Assembly (NCBI GenBank): GCA_965366625.1
Contig: CBDUGP010000040.1
Coordinates: 5,163 to 69,162, forward strand
Reading direction: 5' to 3'
From: JAUIJL01 sp965366625
GTDB taxonomy: Bacteria; Acidobacteriota; Thermoanaerobaculia; Multivoradales; J023
Length of the DNA: 64,000 nt
The notes under the pieces were generated by a model. It was given only the letters and a program-made list of their open reading frames with translations. It was not told the origin of the DNA and searched no databases. The position numbers and the translations under genes were made by a program. Of the stretch, positions 1-9,461 are shown piece after piece; positions within the stretch are counted from its first letter, which is position 1; each line of letters opens with the position of its first letter.

Positions 1-636
1 ACCCTCGACGGCAGCGGCTCGTCCGATCCCGATGGAGATCCTTTGGCCTTCGAGTGGGAAGAGGACGGCACGCCCCTTTCGACCCAGCCGATCGACGAGG
101 TCATGCTCGGTCTCGGCACACACTTGATCACCCTGACCGTGCGAGATCCCGACGATGCCTTCGATCAAGACGACGTCGAAATCCAAGTCGTCGACACCAC
201 GCCGCCCGACACCTTGATCACCTCCGCGGCCGGGGAAGGAGGGCTGCAAATACCCGACGGCGGTGTGACCCGGTCCCACTCGGTGACCTTCGAGTTCATC
301 GGTCTCGACTCGGTCGATATCGCCGGTTACGAGTGCAGCTTCTCGGGCGAGCCCTTCACCCTGTGCGCTCCGCCGCTGCCGTTCGTGGATCTCCCGGAAG
401 CGGGTTATTTCTTCGAGGTGCGGGCCTTCGATTCCGCCGGCAACGTCGATCCGACCCCGGCGACTTTCAGCTGGACCGTGTCCGACAACGTACCGGTGGA
501 AATTCCCACCCTTTCGGAGCTCAGCCTCGGTGTGTTGATGGGTTTCCTGATGCTCATCGGCTTGTGGCTCTTGCGGACCAGTCGCCCGAATTCGAAGATA
601 CCTTGCCACGGAGAGGCGCTTTCAGACGAAAACTGA
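1..636 (+). CDS. C-terminal part of an IPTL-CTERM surface protein with PKD-like repeats (5' partial)
   Basis: The reading frame is open from base 1 and the true start lies upstream of the window. The first residues (DGSGSSDPDGD, then FEWEEDG) are typical of a PKD/cadherin-like extracellular repeat. A second beta-rich domain follows, containing ECSF and FEVRAFDSAGN motifs common in adhesin-like proteins. The C-terminus reads EIPTLSELSLG, then a hydrophobic helix and basic residues (LLRTSRPNSK). This is the tripartite IPTL-CTERM sorting signal, a family known to accompany exosortase-like systems in exopolysaccharide-producing Gram-negative bacteria. The protein is therefore probably exported and anchored or processed at the envelope. 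About 20 residues follow the basic cluster, slightly longer than usual. The ligand is unknown. Confidence 0.8.
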   Translation, partial: TLDGSGSSDPDGDPLAFEWEEDGTPLSTQPIDEVMLGLGTHLITLTVRDPDDAFDQDDVEIQVVDTTPPDTLITSAAGEGGLQIPDGGVTRSHSVTFEFIGLDSVDIAGYECSFSGEPFTLCAPPLPFVDLPEAGYFFEVRAFDSAGNVDPTPATFSWTVSDNVPVEIPTLSELSLGVLMGFLMLIGLWLLRTSRPNSKIPCHGEALSDEN

Positions 637-664
637 GCTAGTCTTCTAGAAGCACACCCGCAGC

Positions 665-699
665 CCGACACCCAACCGCACCGAGGGAGATGGTGTCGG
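665..699. terminator. possible hairpin after the IPTL-CTERM gene
   Basis: CCGACACC at 665-672 pairs perfectly with GGTGTCGG at 692-699 across a 19-base loop. No T-tract follows, so termination is only a guess based on its position between two genes. Confidence 0.25.
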
Positions 700-736
700 A
701 CTCGGCTGCTTACCAGGCCCTCAGGGAGGTGAGGCT

Positions 737-3700
737 TTGACAGGGTTTTTTTCGTTCGCCACCGTGGCCCACGCAGAAAAACCTTTCAGTAAGCTTATGT
801 CCAGGAAGACTCGATGCCGATGGAAAGCCGTCTTGGGAACGGCCCTTCTGTGGATGTGGACCGGCGCGAGCCCGATCACTGCCGGGGTGATCGTGGAGGA
901 GGTGCCGGTCGGCTCCGCCCTGGGCGCGGCCGGGATCGAAGTCGGGGATCGGTTGGACTCGTGGGAAAGGCCGGACGGCGCTTCGGGCAGCTTGGAATCA
1001 CCGTTCGATTGGCGTTGGCTGCAAATGCAATACGCCCCCCGGGGCTCGGTCCGGTTGCGGGGCGAGCGCCGGTCCGGGCCTGGCGCATTGGGGGAATCGT
1101 TCCAGGTTGTGGTCGGAGTGGGAAAATGGCAGGCTAGGGTTCGGCCGGAGCTGCCGGTAGGCATTTCGGCGGCCTATATCTCAGGGGTAGATCGGCTCGC
1201 CGAAGGTGATGCCCGGGCCGCCGCCGAAATCTGGCGCCGAACGGCGATCTCGACCCCATCCCGAACCGACCGCTGCTGGTTGCTTCTGCGCGCGGGAGAG
1301 CGGCTGATCAGGGCAGGGGAGCAGGAGATCGCCGAGCCTTTCATGCGCGAAGCGATCGAGCTTGCCGAGTCCCCCCGGGAGCTTGCCGAGGTTTGGCGAG
1401 CCTGGGGCCTAGCCACCCTGCCTCGGAGTCGGCTGGAAGAAAGCGAAACCGCTCTGCGGAAAGCCCTCGAAATCTGGGAGTCCGAGTGGCGCGGAGGGCT
1501 CGGCCAAGCGGACCTCTGGAGCTATCTGGCCGAGGTCGCCGAAACCCGCGACGATGTAGAGGCCACCGGCAAGTGGCTGAGCTCTGCCTCGGAACGGGTC
1601 GACGAGCTGGCACCGCGCAGCTTGATGAGGGTACGGATCTGGACCGCCGAGGGGCGTTTAGCCAGGGTCCGTGGGCGTTACGACGATGCTCGCTCGGCTT
1701 ACCAGCGGGCGGTGGAGCTTCTGCAAGAGATCGCCCCAGATTCGGTCGAGATGGCCGTCGGTTGGATGAATTTGGGGGTCTTGCCCGCGTCCCATGGAGA
1801 TCGCTCCGCCGCGTTGCGCTACCATGAAAAGGCTTTGGAGATCTTCGAACGCTTGGATCCGTTGTCGTTGAATGCCGCGGCCTGCTTGAACAACCTCGGC
1901 GCATTGAAATTCGGCGCTGGTGACTACGGGGCCGCGGAAAGCTACCTGCAACGCGCCCTGAAGATTCGACGCCACCACGCCCCCGACGACAGCATACACG
2001 TGGCCAACAATCTGGTGAGCCTAGGGGTGGTGGCCAAGAATCGTGGCGACCTGGAGCGAGCCCTGGGCCACTATCACCGAGCATTGGAAATCCAGCGACG
2101 CTTGGCCCCAAATGGCTCTGCGGTCGCCGGCACCCTGCTCAATCTCGGTAATCTGACGGCCTTATACGGAGATCTCGCTCAGGCCGAGAGCCTTTACCTT
2201 CAAGCTTTGGCAATCCACGAAGAGGTCTCTCCGGAAAGTCTCGAGGTGGCCCTCTTGCGCATGAATCTCGGCTCGATCACCCGTCAACGAGGCGACTTCG
2301 CCCGCGCCGAGGCTTGGTATCGCGAAGCTCTCGAGCTTCAGCTGCGGGTGGCGCCCGAGGGAGAAAAGAGGTCGACCCTGGAAGCCGGGCTGGGCACGCT
2401 GCTGATGGAGAGGGGAGATTTTGCCGCCGCGGAGAAACACCTGAAACTCGCTCTCGAGCTCAAGCAGGAGCGAGCGCCGGATAGCTTGCCGGCCGCGTCC
2501 GGCTGGAACGATCTCGGCGTCTTGGCCCAGCGCCGGGGCCGGCCGGCGGAAGCCGCCGAGCTCTTGGGTCGCGCCCTTGCCATCCAACAAGCCTCGGAGT
2601 CGGGCCAGCTGGCGAGCACCTCGTCGAGGATCAACCTCGGTACTCTGGCCCTGGAGCAAGGCGATTTCGCCACCGCGGAGCGTCATCTACAAGAGGCCGT
2701 GCGCATCCTGGAACCCCTGGCCCCTGAAAGCCACGCCACGGCGGTGGCCTACAGCACCTTGGGTGAGGTCAAGCTCCGGACCGGCGAGCTGCCGGCGGCA
2801 AAGCGATATTTGTCGAGCGCCCTGGAGCTGTTCGAGCAGCAGGGATTGGAGAGCTACCACCAAGTGGAATGCTTCGAGCGACTGGCCCGCATCGCACGCC
2901 GGAAGAACCGGCCTCGGGTGGCTTGGGCTCATCTGAGTCGGGCGATCGAGATCCTCGAAGCGCAGATCGGCAAATTGGGCGGCGCGCGGGAGCTACAGGG
3001 CAGCTTCCGGGCCCGTTACGGTTACGTCTACCGGTCCGCCATCGAGATCTTGCTCGAGCTCGAGCGCCCCGCGGAAGCGTTCGAGGTGCTCGAAGGCCGA
3101 CGCGCCCGCAGCCTGCTCGCGATGCTCGCCGAGCGGGATTTGGTCTTCGCCGACGTGCCAGAGGAGCTGGAACGGGAGCGTCGCCGTTTGGCCGTGCGCC
3201 ACGATCGAATCCTGGAGCAGGTGACCCGGCCGGAGACGAGCGCCGACCAGCGCCGGGAGCTGCGCGCACAGCTCGAGCAGCTGCACAGCGAGCGTCGGGC
3301 CTTGCGAGGACGCATCCGTGAAGCATCGCCGCGTTTGGCGGAGCTCGAGGACCCCCGGCCGGCGGACCTGGACCAGATCCGAGGGGCCCTCGACCCGGGA
3401 ACCGTGCTGCTGTCCTTCAGTGTCGGCGCCGAGTCGAGCCACCTTTTTGCCGTCGACGCCGAGAAGTCCCTAAAGGTCATCGACCTCGACATCGGTGAGG
3501 CCGAGCTGAGGGATCTGGTGCGGGGTTTCTTGCAATTGATCGAGGAGCGACGAAATCCCTCGTCGAGGTCGTTCGAGCCGTTGCTCGCCGCCGCCGCCGA
3601 GCTGTATCGGAAGCTGCTGGCACCGGCCCAAGGGATTCTCGATCGAGGTCGCCGAGCCTTGATCGTGCCGGATGGAGCCCTTTTTCAGCTACCGTTCGCC

Positions 3701-4525
3701 GCCCTGGTCCCGGGATCCCCGGCCGATCGGGCCGATCGACGATATTGGATCGAGCAAATGCCCATCCATACGATCGTGTCGGCCACGCTCTACACCCAAC
3801 TACGCCATCGGCGCCCGCGGGCGGGTCCCCGAAGCGATTTGGTCGCATTCGGAGATCCGCTTTTCGCCGCCGAAAAGGCCGCCACGGCGGCCTCCGAGCC
3901 GGAGCTCCTGGAACCGCAAGTGCGTTCCATGTCGCGCTATTTCGATTTCCAGCCCTTACCCGGCAGCCGACGTGAGGCCCGGCAAATCGCCGAGCTCTTC
4001 GCCGATCGAGGGCGTTTGTGGCTGGGGGCGGAGGCCACCGAGCAACGGGCCAAGTCGCTGAGCCCGAGCGTGGATTATGTCCACTTCGCCACCCACGGTC
4101 TGCTGGATGAGCGTTTCCCCCTCGATTCGTCGATCGTGCTCAGTCTCGGTCAGGGTGGGCCTGAAAACGGCTTGCTTCAGGTCTGGGAGATCTTCGAGCG
4201 AGTGCGGGTCGACGCGGATCTCGTGGTGCTCTCCGCGTGTCGGACGGCCACCGGCAAGTACGTGGACGGGGAGGGGCTGATCGGCCTCACCCGAGCCTTC
4301 CAATACGCCGGCGCCGCATCCGTGGTCGCCGGCCTGTGGAATGTCGAGGATCCGACGACCGCCGAGCTGATGGTGCGCTTCTACCGCGAGCTGCGCCGGG
4401 GCATGGCCAAGGACGACGCCCTGCGCTCGGCCCAGCTGTCGTTGATCGGCCGCTCCGACGGATCCGAAGCCAAGGCGGCTCCCTATTATTGGGCGGCCTT
4501 CCAACTTCACGGAGACCGCCAATGA
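737..4525 (+). CDS. secreted PDZ-like/TPR/CHAT-domain protease
   Basis: A 1262-residue protein. The TTG at 737 has a strong ribosome site (GGGAGGTGAG, 724-733) at good spacing. An ATG at 797 lacks a clear site but would begin directly on a signal peptide (basic MSRKTRCRWK, then a hydrophobic stretch), so either start is possible. Residues about 55-110 look PDZ-like (VGSALGAAGIEVGDRL). About 13 TPR-like repeats follow (roughly 150-740), then a charged coiled coil (about 800-870) and a C-terminal CHAT caspase-like peptidase. The dyad is visible as HFATHG (His1120) and LSACRT (Cys1168, counted from the TTG). CHAT proteases cut partner proteins, and TPRs usually select those partners. The next two genes overlap by ATGA, so the three form one operon. 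The substrate is unknown; the neighbouring membrane protein is a natural candidate. Confidence 0.9.
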   Translation: MTGFFSFATVAHAEKPFSKLMSRKTRCRWKAVLGTALLWMWTGASPITAGVIVEEVPVGSALGAAGIEVGDRLDSWERPDGASGSLESPFDWRWLQMQYAPRGSVRLRGERRSGPGALGESFQVVVGVGKWQARVRPELPVGISAAYISGVDRLAEGDARAAAEIWRRTAISTPSRTDRCWLLLRAGERLIRAGEQEIAEPFMREAIELAESPRELAEVWRAWGLATLPRSRLEESETALRKALEIWESEWRGGLGQADLWSYLAEVAETRDDVEATGKWLSSASERVDELAPRSLMRVRIWTAEGRLARVRGRYDDARSAYQRAVELLQEIAPDSVEMAVGWMNLGVLPASHGDRSAALRYHEKALEIFERLDPLSLNAAACLNNLGALKFGAGDYGAAESYLQRALKIRRHHAPDDSIHVANNLVSLGVVAKNRGDLERALGHYHRALEIQRRLAPNGSAVAGTLLNLGNLTALYGDLAQAESLYLQALAIHEEVSPESLEVALLRMNLGSITRQRGDFARAEAWYREALELQLRVAPEGEKRSTLEAGLGTLLMERGDFAAAEKHLKLALELKQERAPDSLPAASGWNDLGVLAQRRGRPAEAAELLGRALAIQQASESGQLASTSSRINLGTLALEQGDFATAERHLQEAVRILEPLAPESHATAVAYSTLGEVKLRTGELPAAKRYLSSALELFEQQGLESYHQVECFERLARIARRKNRPRVAWAHLSRAIEILEAQIGKLGGARELQGSFRARYGYVYRSAIEILLELERPAEAFEVLEGRRARSLLAMLAERDLVFADVPEELERERRRLAVRHDRILEQVTRPETSADQRRELRAQLEQLHSERRALRGRIREASPRLAELEDPRPADLDQIRGALDPGTVLLSFSVGAESSHLFAVDAEKSLKVIDLDIGEAELRDLVRGFLQLIEERRNPSSRSFEPLLAAAAELYRKLLAPAQGILDRGRRALIVPDGALFQLPFAALVPGSPADRADRRYWIEQMPIHTIVSATLYTQLRHRRPRAGPRSDLVAFGDPLFAAEKAATAASEPELLEPQVRSMSRYFDFQPLPGSRREARQIAELFADRGRLWLGAEATEQRAKSLSPSVDYVHFATHGLLDERFPLDSSIVLSLGQGGPENGLLQVWEIFERVRVDADLVVLSACRTATGKYVDGEGLIGLTRAFQYAGAASVVAGLWNVEDPTTAELMVRFYRELRRGMAKDDALRSAQLSLIGRSDGSEAKAAPYYWAAFQLHGDRQ

Positions 4526-5628
4526 AGGCCGATTCGGGTGACCCCGCCCCCACCACCACAGACCTCACCTCCACGGGCTTCACCTTCACGGATTACGTGC
4601 GAGGGTTGGAGCCCGGTGAGGCACCGGATCCCGACACCTTCGAGCTGCTCTGGGCGCGGCTTCGCGGTGTTTTGGTGTTGGAGCTGAAGCGGCGCTCCCT
4701 TTGGTGGATGAAACCTCGATGCCTCGGCATCTTCGGCCTCGCCAGCTGGCAAGACCCCGAAGCCCTCGACGAGCTGGTGGCCGACTGTTACAAATTCGTC
4801 TTCCTCAGCCGGCTCGGCGGCCTCCGGGCACACCTCGCCGCCAAGGACAATGTCGACGGATTGGTTTTCCGTTCGATTCACAATTATCTTTACGATCTCC
4901 AAAAAAAACACGATCCGCTGGGCTTTCGGGTTTTCACCACCCTTCAATCGGCGATTCGATGCTGCTGCGACGATGGCAGGCTCTACGTTCTGGCCGGCGA
5001 CGAGCGGATCCGCAACGACACGGTGCTCGGCTTTGATCCGCGATCGGACCCGAAGCAAACCACCGAGCACGATACGATTTCCTTGGGTTCGCGGATCGCT
5101 GCGTGGAACAACGACCTGCTGCCCGAAATGGTCAACGCCCGGGGCAAGAGGCGCGACCGCTTGGTCCGCCGGCTCGCCGAGCACGTGGATTCCCTGCGCG
5201 ATCTCGAGCTCGAGGTCTTCACCTTTGCTCAGCTGTTGGAGCCGCTCAAGGAAGATGCCCGGCGAAAGTGGAACGCGATTTGGGCATACTCCGAGAAATC
5301 TTTGCCGGCGAATCCGGATGACGAGCTCGGCAGCTTGGCGAAACAAGTGGAACCCGACACCCGGCTCGAGCAACGGCAAGCTTTCGAAAGTCTCACCCAT
5401 TGCGTCAGCTCGCGCATCGAAGAGCTTTCCGAAACCCCCAAGACCCATGATCGCCTGCGCCGGCTGTGGACACTCGTGCGCCACCAAGTCACCGAAGGCG
5501 ATCCGACCCGGCCGACCTCCAGGCGGCGGGTTTCCGATCTTCTCGACATTCCCCGAGACAGCTTGAAGAGCTTATACACCACGCTCGGCCGTTTGCTTCG
5601 CGACTGCCAATCGGTGGAGCTACCATGA
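4522..5628 (+). CDS. sigma-factor-like protein coupled to the CHAT gene
   Basis: 368 residues. The ATG overlaps the CHAT stop codon (ATGA), showing translational coupling and fixing the start. There is no signal peptide, so it is cytoplasmic. Residues about 70-130 (DELVADCYKFVFL, then VDGLVFRSIHNYLYDLQ) have the spacing and character of sigma-70 region 2. The C-terminal end (RRVSDLLDIPRDSLKSLYTT) resembles a region 4 helix-turn-helix. A long charged middle segment makes it larger than a normal ECF sigma factor. I do not recognise a named family; the sigma-like role is inference from these two ends and from the downstream anti-sigma-like membrane protein. It could instead be a DNA-binding regulator of another kind. 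Confidence 0.75.
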   Translation: MKADSGDPAPTTTDLTSTGFTFTDYVRGLEPGEAPDPDTFELLWARLRGVLVLELKRRSLWWMKPRCLGIFGLASWQDPEALDELVADCYKFVFLSRLGGLRAHLAAKDNVDGLVFRSIHNYLYDLQKKHDPLGFRVFTTLQSAIRCCCDDGRLYVLAGDERIRNDTVLGFDPRSDPKQTTEHDTISLGSRIAAWNNDLLPEMVNARGKRRDRLVRRLAEHVDSLRDLELEVFTFAQLLEPLKEDARRKWNAIWAYSEKSLPANPDDELGSLAKQVEPDTRLEQRQAFESLTHCVSSRIEELSETPKTHDRLRRLWTLVRHQVTEGDPTRPTSRRRVSDLLDIPRDSLKSLYTTLGRLLRDCQSVELP

Positions 5629-6644
5629 AAGATCTCGACCTCAAAAACGCCCTCCGCCTTCAAACCGGCCGAGCTTCGAGCCGATCCCCGGGCTCGGTCC
5701 ACTCCGAGATTGCCGCACCGGGCGAGATCTTGACGCTCGTCGATCGGGCGTCGAGCCGTCCCGACTTCTGGCTGGTGGTGGAGCGGAGAGATCTTCCGAC
5801 TCCAGCGTGGCGGTGGGTGCCCGCGGACCTCGATCCCCAGGCCACCGCGACGGACTTGGTAGTCGAAAGCGAGGTGGGTCCGCTGACGGTCCGCTGTGAG
5901 CTCGCTCTTTGGATCGCCGCTGATCGGCTCCCGCGGCTCAGGATCGTCGGCAAGCTGAGCACGGCCGACCTCCAGGCCGTGCTTCAACACCTCTCGGATC
6001 GGGACGCCGCGATTCAGGAGAACGGGCTCGATCAAGATACCCGAGCCGAGCTCGAGCATCGTGATTTGGTAGAAGAGCTGACGGCCGCTCGAAATCGGCT
6101 TTTGGACACCGCCGATTCCCAGCTCGCCGCCGTGCAGGAACGTGCGACCAAGCCCTCCGCCGGCCCTTCAAGCTGGCCTCGTAACGCGACTTTGGCCCTC
6201 GCCGCTTCGGCGCTGCTGACCGTGGGCTTGGCCGCGGGTTGGTTGGGGCGCGGCCAGGTAGACGATCACCCGGCGACCCGAATTTCCCGGCCGGAGGTAG
6301 AGCCCTTGGTGAATCTGCCGTTCGAATGGCTCAGCCCGCGAGCTGCCATCAGACAGGGCGAGACCTCTGAGCCGCCACGAGCCCTGACGCTCGGCGACGC
6401 CCGATACATAGCCGTCTTCCTGGACGTGGGGGTCGGCTCGAAGCTCGAATACCGACTGAAGCTCTTCTTCGAAGGATCCGAAACCGCCGTTTGGAGCGGC
6501 CGAGCCCGACGCACCGGCACTGCCGAGATCTTCCTCCTGCTACCCACCGAGCCCTTGAAACCCGGTGACTACCGACTCGAACTCTTTGATCCTTCGGACC
6601 CCGACACACCTGGCTTGATCTTCGAGCTGCGCCTGACCTCCTGA
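5625..6644 (+). CDS. single-pass membrane protein, anti-sigma-like topology
   Basis: 339 residues. The ATG overlaps the stop of the preceding gene (ATGA). The order is a cytoplasmic N-terminal domain of about 180 residues, including a charged helical or coiled-coil part (about 125-165), then one transmembrane helix (about 185-206, ATLALAASALLTVGLAAGWL). A beta-rich outer domain of about 130 residues follows (FLDVGVGSKLEYRLKLFFEG, then KPGDYRLELFDP). This is the layout of membrane anti-sigma factors released by proteolysis. No zinc-binding HXXXCXXC motif is seen, so it is not a ZAS-type anti-sigma factor. The function is inferred only from topology and coupling; a plain membrane sensor remains possible. 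Confidence 0.75.
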   Translation: MKDLDLKNALRLQTGRASSRSPGSVHSEIAAPGEILTLVDRASSRPDFWLVVERRDLPTPAWRWVPADLDPQATATDLVVESEVGPLTVRCELALWIAADRLPRLRIVGKLSTADLQAVLQHLSDRDAAIQENGLDQDTRAELEHRDLVEELTAARNRLLDTADSQLAAVQERATKPSAGPSSWPRNATLALAASALLTVGLAAGWLGRGQVDDHPATRISRPEVEPLVNLPFEWLSPRAAIRQGETSEPPRALTLGDARYIAVFLDVGVGSKLEYRLKLFFEGSETAVWSGRARRTGTAEIFLLLPTEPLKPGDYRLELFDPSDPDTPGLIFELRLTS

Positions 6645-6845
6645 GATCGGACCGTCACCGCGCCGGGCACCTACTACGGCCCGGTCCGGCCGTTCTCGAT
6701 GAGAGCCCGGATCCGAAGCTGCGTAGACGCGGTTTCCTCGGCGTCTCGCTCTTCGGTCGCACCGAGCGCTGGACACGCAAGCCGACCGGCAACTGAGAAA
6801 CGCTCGTTGTGTCGGTGATGGCCCGTCGATGTAGAGCTCAGCCGC

Positions 6846-9284
6846 TCACTGCCAGGCGGACAAGCTGCCTGATTCAAAGCCGTCGACGAAGATTTGACCG
6901 ACGGCGGATACGCAAATGACGAACAAGCCGTCTTCCCCGAGCGGTGCGGCTATGTGTGCGCAGCCGGTGGCTTCGCTGAAGACCATTGCCGCTGGGGCGA
7001 GACCGGTGCTGAGGGTGGCGGCAAAGCCGCGGGTGGACGTGTCGATCACGTGGAAGTCACCGCCGTTGGCGGCCACGTAGAGCCGCTCTCCGTTTCTAGA
7101 CACATGGAGCCCGACGGGTTGGCCGGCGCCGTCGGGTTGCGGCAAAAGTATGCTGTCGACCACATCCCGGCTCGCGGTGTCCACCACCGAAATCAGTCGA
7201 TCTTGGTAATTACCCACATAAAGGTTTTCCCCGGCGGGATCCAAGGCGAGCTCGAGGGGATAGGCCCCGACCCACGCCCTATCCACCTGGCTCCATGGAT
7301 CGCCGATCCGTGTCACCACCGAGACGGTGCTTTCGTTTCGATTGCTGACGTAAATCGTTTCGGAATCCCGCGAAAACACGGCTCGAACCGGGAAATCCCC
7401 AACCGGGACTCGGGCGATTTCCGTCCAAGCGGTGGTGTCGACAATCGATATGTCGTCGCTATAGCTGCCGCAGGTCACGAGAATGGAACCGTCAGGGCTC
7501 AGGGTCATGCCGCTCGCTTGGTCGAAACCCAATCCGATTCCACCCATATTGCCGGTGAGGATTCGGGGTCCCTCCGGGCTCAGGGTCTGCAGGTTGATTC
7601 TCCAAACGCCGTCACCGTCGGCGACCACGGCAATGTAAGCGTATTGTCCGTCCGGTGAAATGGCGACCCGGCTGCCCCGTCGCGAGATCGCCACCTCTTC
7701 GACCGTGCCGCTCGCCAAATCGATCACCGAGGCGAAGGGCGAATCCAGATTGGCGACCACCGCGGTCGTGCCGTCAGGGGTGATCGCCACGCCGCCCGGG
7801 CGCTGTCCCACGGGAACGACAGCGGTGACGACACGCTTTTCGAGATCCATGATCGTCGCGTTTTGGCTGTGATTATTGATCACCACGGCCTGCGAGCCGT
7901 CCAAAGAAACTGCGACATCACGCGCCCTGTCGCCTTCCGGCTGGGGGCCGGTCGGCACCTCGCCTTCCAGAAAGCCGAATTTGCCGTCGATGCGGATGAC
8001 CTCCGTGTGCTCCTTGCGCAGGGAATGGGCGGTAGCCGCGCGTGGATCCGCCGGAGAAACCGCCAGCTCGTCCGGAGTCCAGCTCGAGATGAGCCCACTG
8101 ATCAAGGTGTCTGCCTGCCAATCCACTAGGCTGCCTTCGAAATTGCCCATCACGCAGTAGCTGCCGTCGAAGCTGGTCAGCAACCCATTGACCCAACCCG
8201 TGCTCAAGTCTCCGGATACGGCCTCGGTCTCGAGATCCACGATCCTCACGGCATTGAGCACTGTGACCACGGCCTTCGTTTTCTCCGGGTTGATCGCGAC
8301 GAGGGGCAAGATGTTGGGAGTCCCACCGACGAAGATGCTCTTGGTGATGGTCTCGGTCGACATGTCGATCACCGAGACACGGGAATCGGAGCCGTGAGAA
8401 ACCACCGCTGTTTTACCGTCGCGGCTCAGATCTACAAAGGCGGGTTTCGGCTGGGAGGCCACTACTTTCGAGGTACCGGTCTCCAAGTCGATGAAGAGGA
8501 TTTGGTCGTCGAAGAAAGCGGGGAAAATTAACTTATTCTTGGAGTTGATTTCAAACGGAGTGAAATCTAAATCGAATCCAAAGGGACCATACGAGTAGGC
8601 CTGCCTGAAATCAGCTGCCGGCAAGCGACCGACCTCTTGCATCGAGGAGAGATTGATGATCGAGAGGTCGCCGTCGAGGGTATTGCCGACCACCGCTTTG
8701 GAATCGTCGGGAGCCATGCGGACGATTCCGGGTTGAGCCCCCACCGGGACCACGGCCACTTCCGCCCCCAACCTGAGATCGACGATCGATGCCGTATCCT
8801 CGTATAGATTTGCGGTCACCGCATAACCGCCGTCCGAAGTGAGCGCCAGGGAGTTTGGAGAGCCACTCAAGGGGATCGTCGCCAGCACGTTGCGGGTTTC
8901 GGCGTCGAAGACGACCAGGTTTCGACTGTCTCGATGGGAGATGATGAACGTAGATCCATCGGCGCTGAACGCCATATCCGTCGGGGCATCGCCCTCCGGC
9001 GGCATATTGACCGAAATGAAATCGAGATCTAAAAGAACCTCTCCGCCTTCCATGTCGGCCTCATTCGGAGGAGATGCGGGGGGTGACGCCCTGATGACCC
9101 TCGAAACCCGGGTGAGCGATTGCTCCTCGGCTTCGTCCATATCCGGCGAAGCTTCCAGCTGGGGTGCCACCGAGTAAGGCCTCAGGTCGGATTGCGCCCA
9201 AGCCGTACCACCCATCCAAAGAAGCAGGGCAGTGCATAGGATGGCCGACCGAAAAACTTTCGCGCCGATTCGGACCTTTTCCAT
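6846..9284 (-). CDS. secreted YVTN-type beta-propeller protein
   Basis: 812 residues. The ATG at 9284 is chosen because GGGAGGTT lies seven bases upstream and a signal peptide follows at once (AKVFRSAILC, hydrophobic core, TAWAQ). The mature protein is made of about a dozen 40-45-residue blades of the YVTN/lactonase type, with recurring TPDG, SPDG and VIDL elements such as VAITPDGTTAVVAN. Propellers of this type bind ligands or carry out redox or hydrolytic chemistry. No active-site signature is visible, so no reaction is assigned. The C-terminus, IFVDGFESGSLSAWQ, matches a short DGFESG...SAW tail that recurs on secreted proteins of acidobacterium-like genomes and may be a sorting signal. The gene stands alone. 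Confidence 0.88.
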   Translation of the reverse strand: MEKVRIGAKVFRSAILCTALLLWMGGTAWAQSDLRPYSVAPQLEASPDMDEAEEQSLTRVSRVIRASPPASPPNEADMEGGEVLLDLDFISVNMPPEGDAPTDMAFSADGSTFIISHRDSRNLVVFDAETRNVLATIPLSGSPNSLALTSDGGYAVTANLYEDTASIVDLRLGAEVAVVPVGAQPGIVRMAPDDSKAVVGNTLDGDLSIINLSSMQEVGRLPAADFRQAYSYGPFGFDLDFTPFEINSKNKLIFPAFFDDQILFIDLETGTSKVVASQPKPAFVDLSRDGKTAVVSHGSDSRVSVIDMSTETITKSIFVGGTPNILPLVAINPEKTKAVVTVLNAVRIVDLETEAVSGDLSTGWVNGLLTSFDGSYCVMGNFEGSLVDWQADTLISGLISSWTPDELAVSPADPRAATAHSLRKEHTEVIRIDGKFGFLEGEVPTGPQPEGDRARDVAVSLDGSQAVVINNHSQNATIMDLEKRVVTAVVPVGQRPGGVAITPDGTTAVVANLDSPFASVIDLASGTVEEVAISRRGSRVAISPDGQYAYIAVVADGDGVWRINLQTLSPEGPRILTGNMGGIGLGFDQASGMTLSPDGSILVTCGSYSDDISIVDTTAWTEIARVPVGDFPVRAVFSRDSETIYVSNRNESTVSVVTRIGDPWSQVDRAWVGAYPLELALDPAGENLYVGNYQDRLISVVDTASRDVVDSILLPQPDGAGQPVGLHVSRNGERLYVAANGGDFHVIDTSTRGFAATLSTGLAPAAMVFSEATGCAHIAAPLGEDGLFVICVSAVGQIFVDGFESGSLSAWQ

Positions 9285-9403
9285 CGGTAACCTCCCAACT
9301 CGAGCCGTCAAGTCGCCGTCACGTCATTGTTGCTGTTCACGACAGACTCTACAGGACAAACAAATATGCCGCAACAGCATTTTTACGCACCGCGCGTAAA
9401 CGC

Positions 9404-9438
9404 GCCCGCCGAAACCGGCAAGACCGGCTTCGGCGGGC
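9404..9438 (-). terminator. strong hairpin downstream of the trypsin-like protease gene
   Basis: A 15-bp stem (9404-9418 with 9424-9438, one G-T pair) has a five-base loop. It lies 23 bases past the stop of the minus-strand protease gene. The minus-strand continuation is not T-rich at once, but a second short palindrome (TTACGC...GCGTAA, about 9383-9399) follows. Probably a terminator or mRNA 3'-end structure. Confidence 0.55.
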
Positions 9439-9461
9439 AACTCGAGATCAAACGCTCGGGC

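Noticed and set aside
1341..2111. 256-codon minus-strand ORF inside the first CHAT gene
   Set aside because: Antisense shadow of TPR coding sequence.
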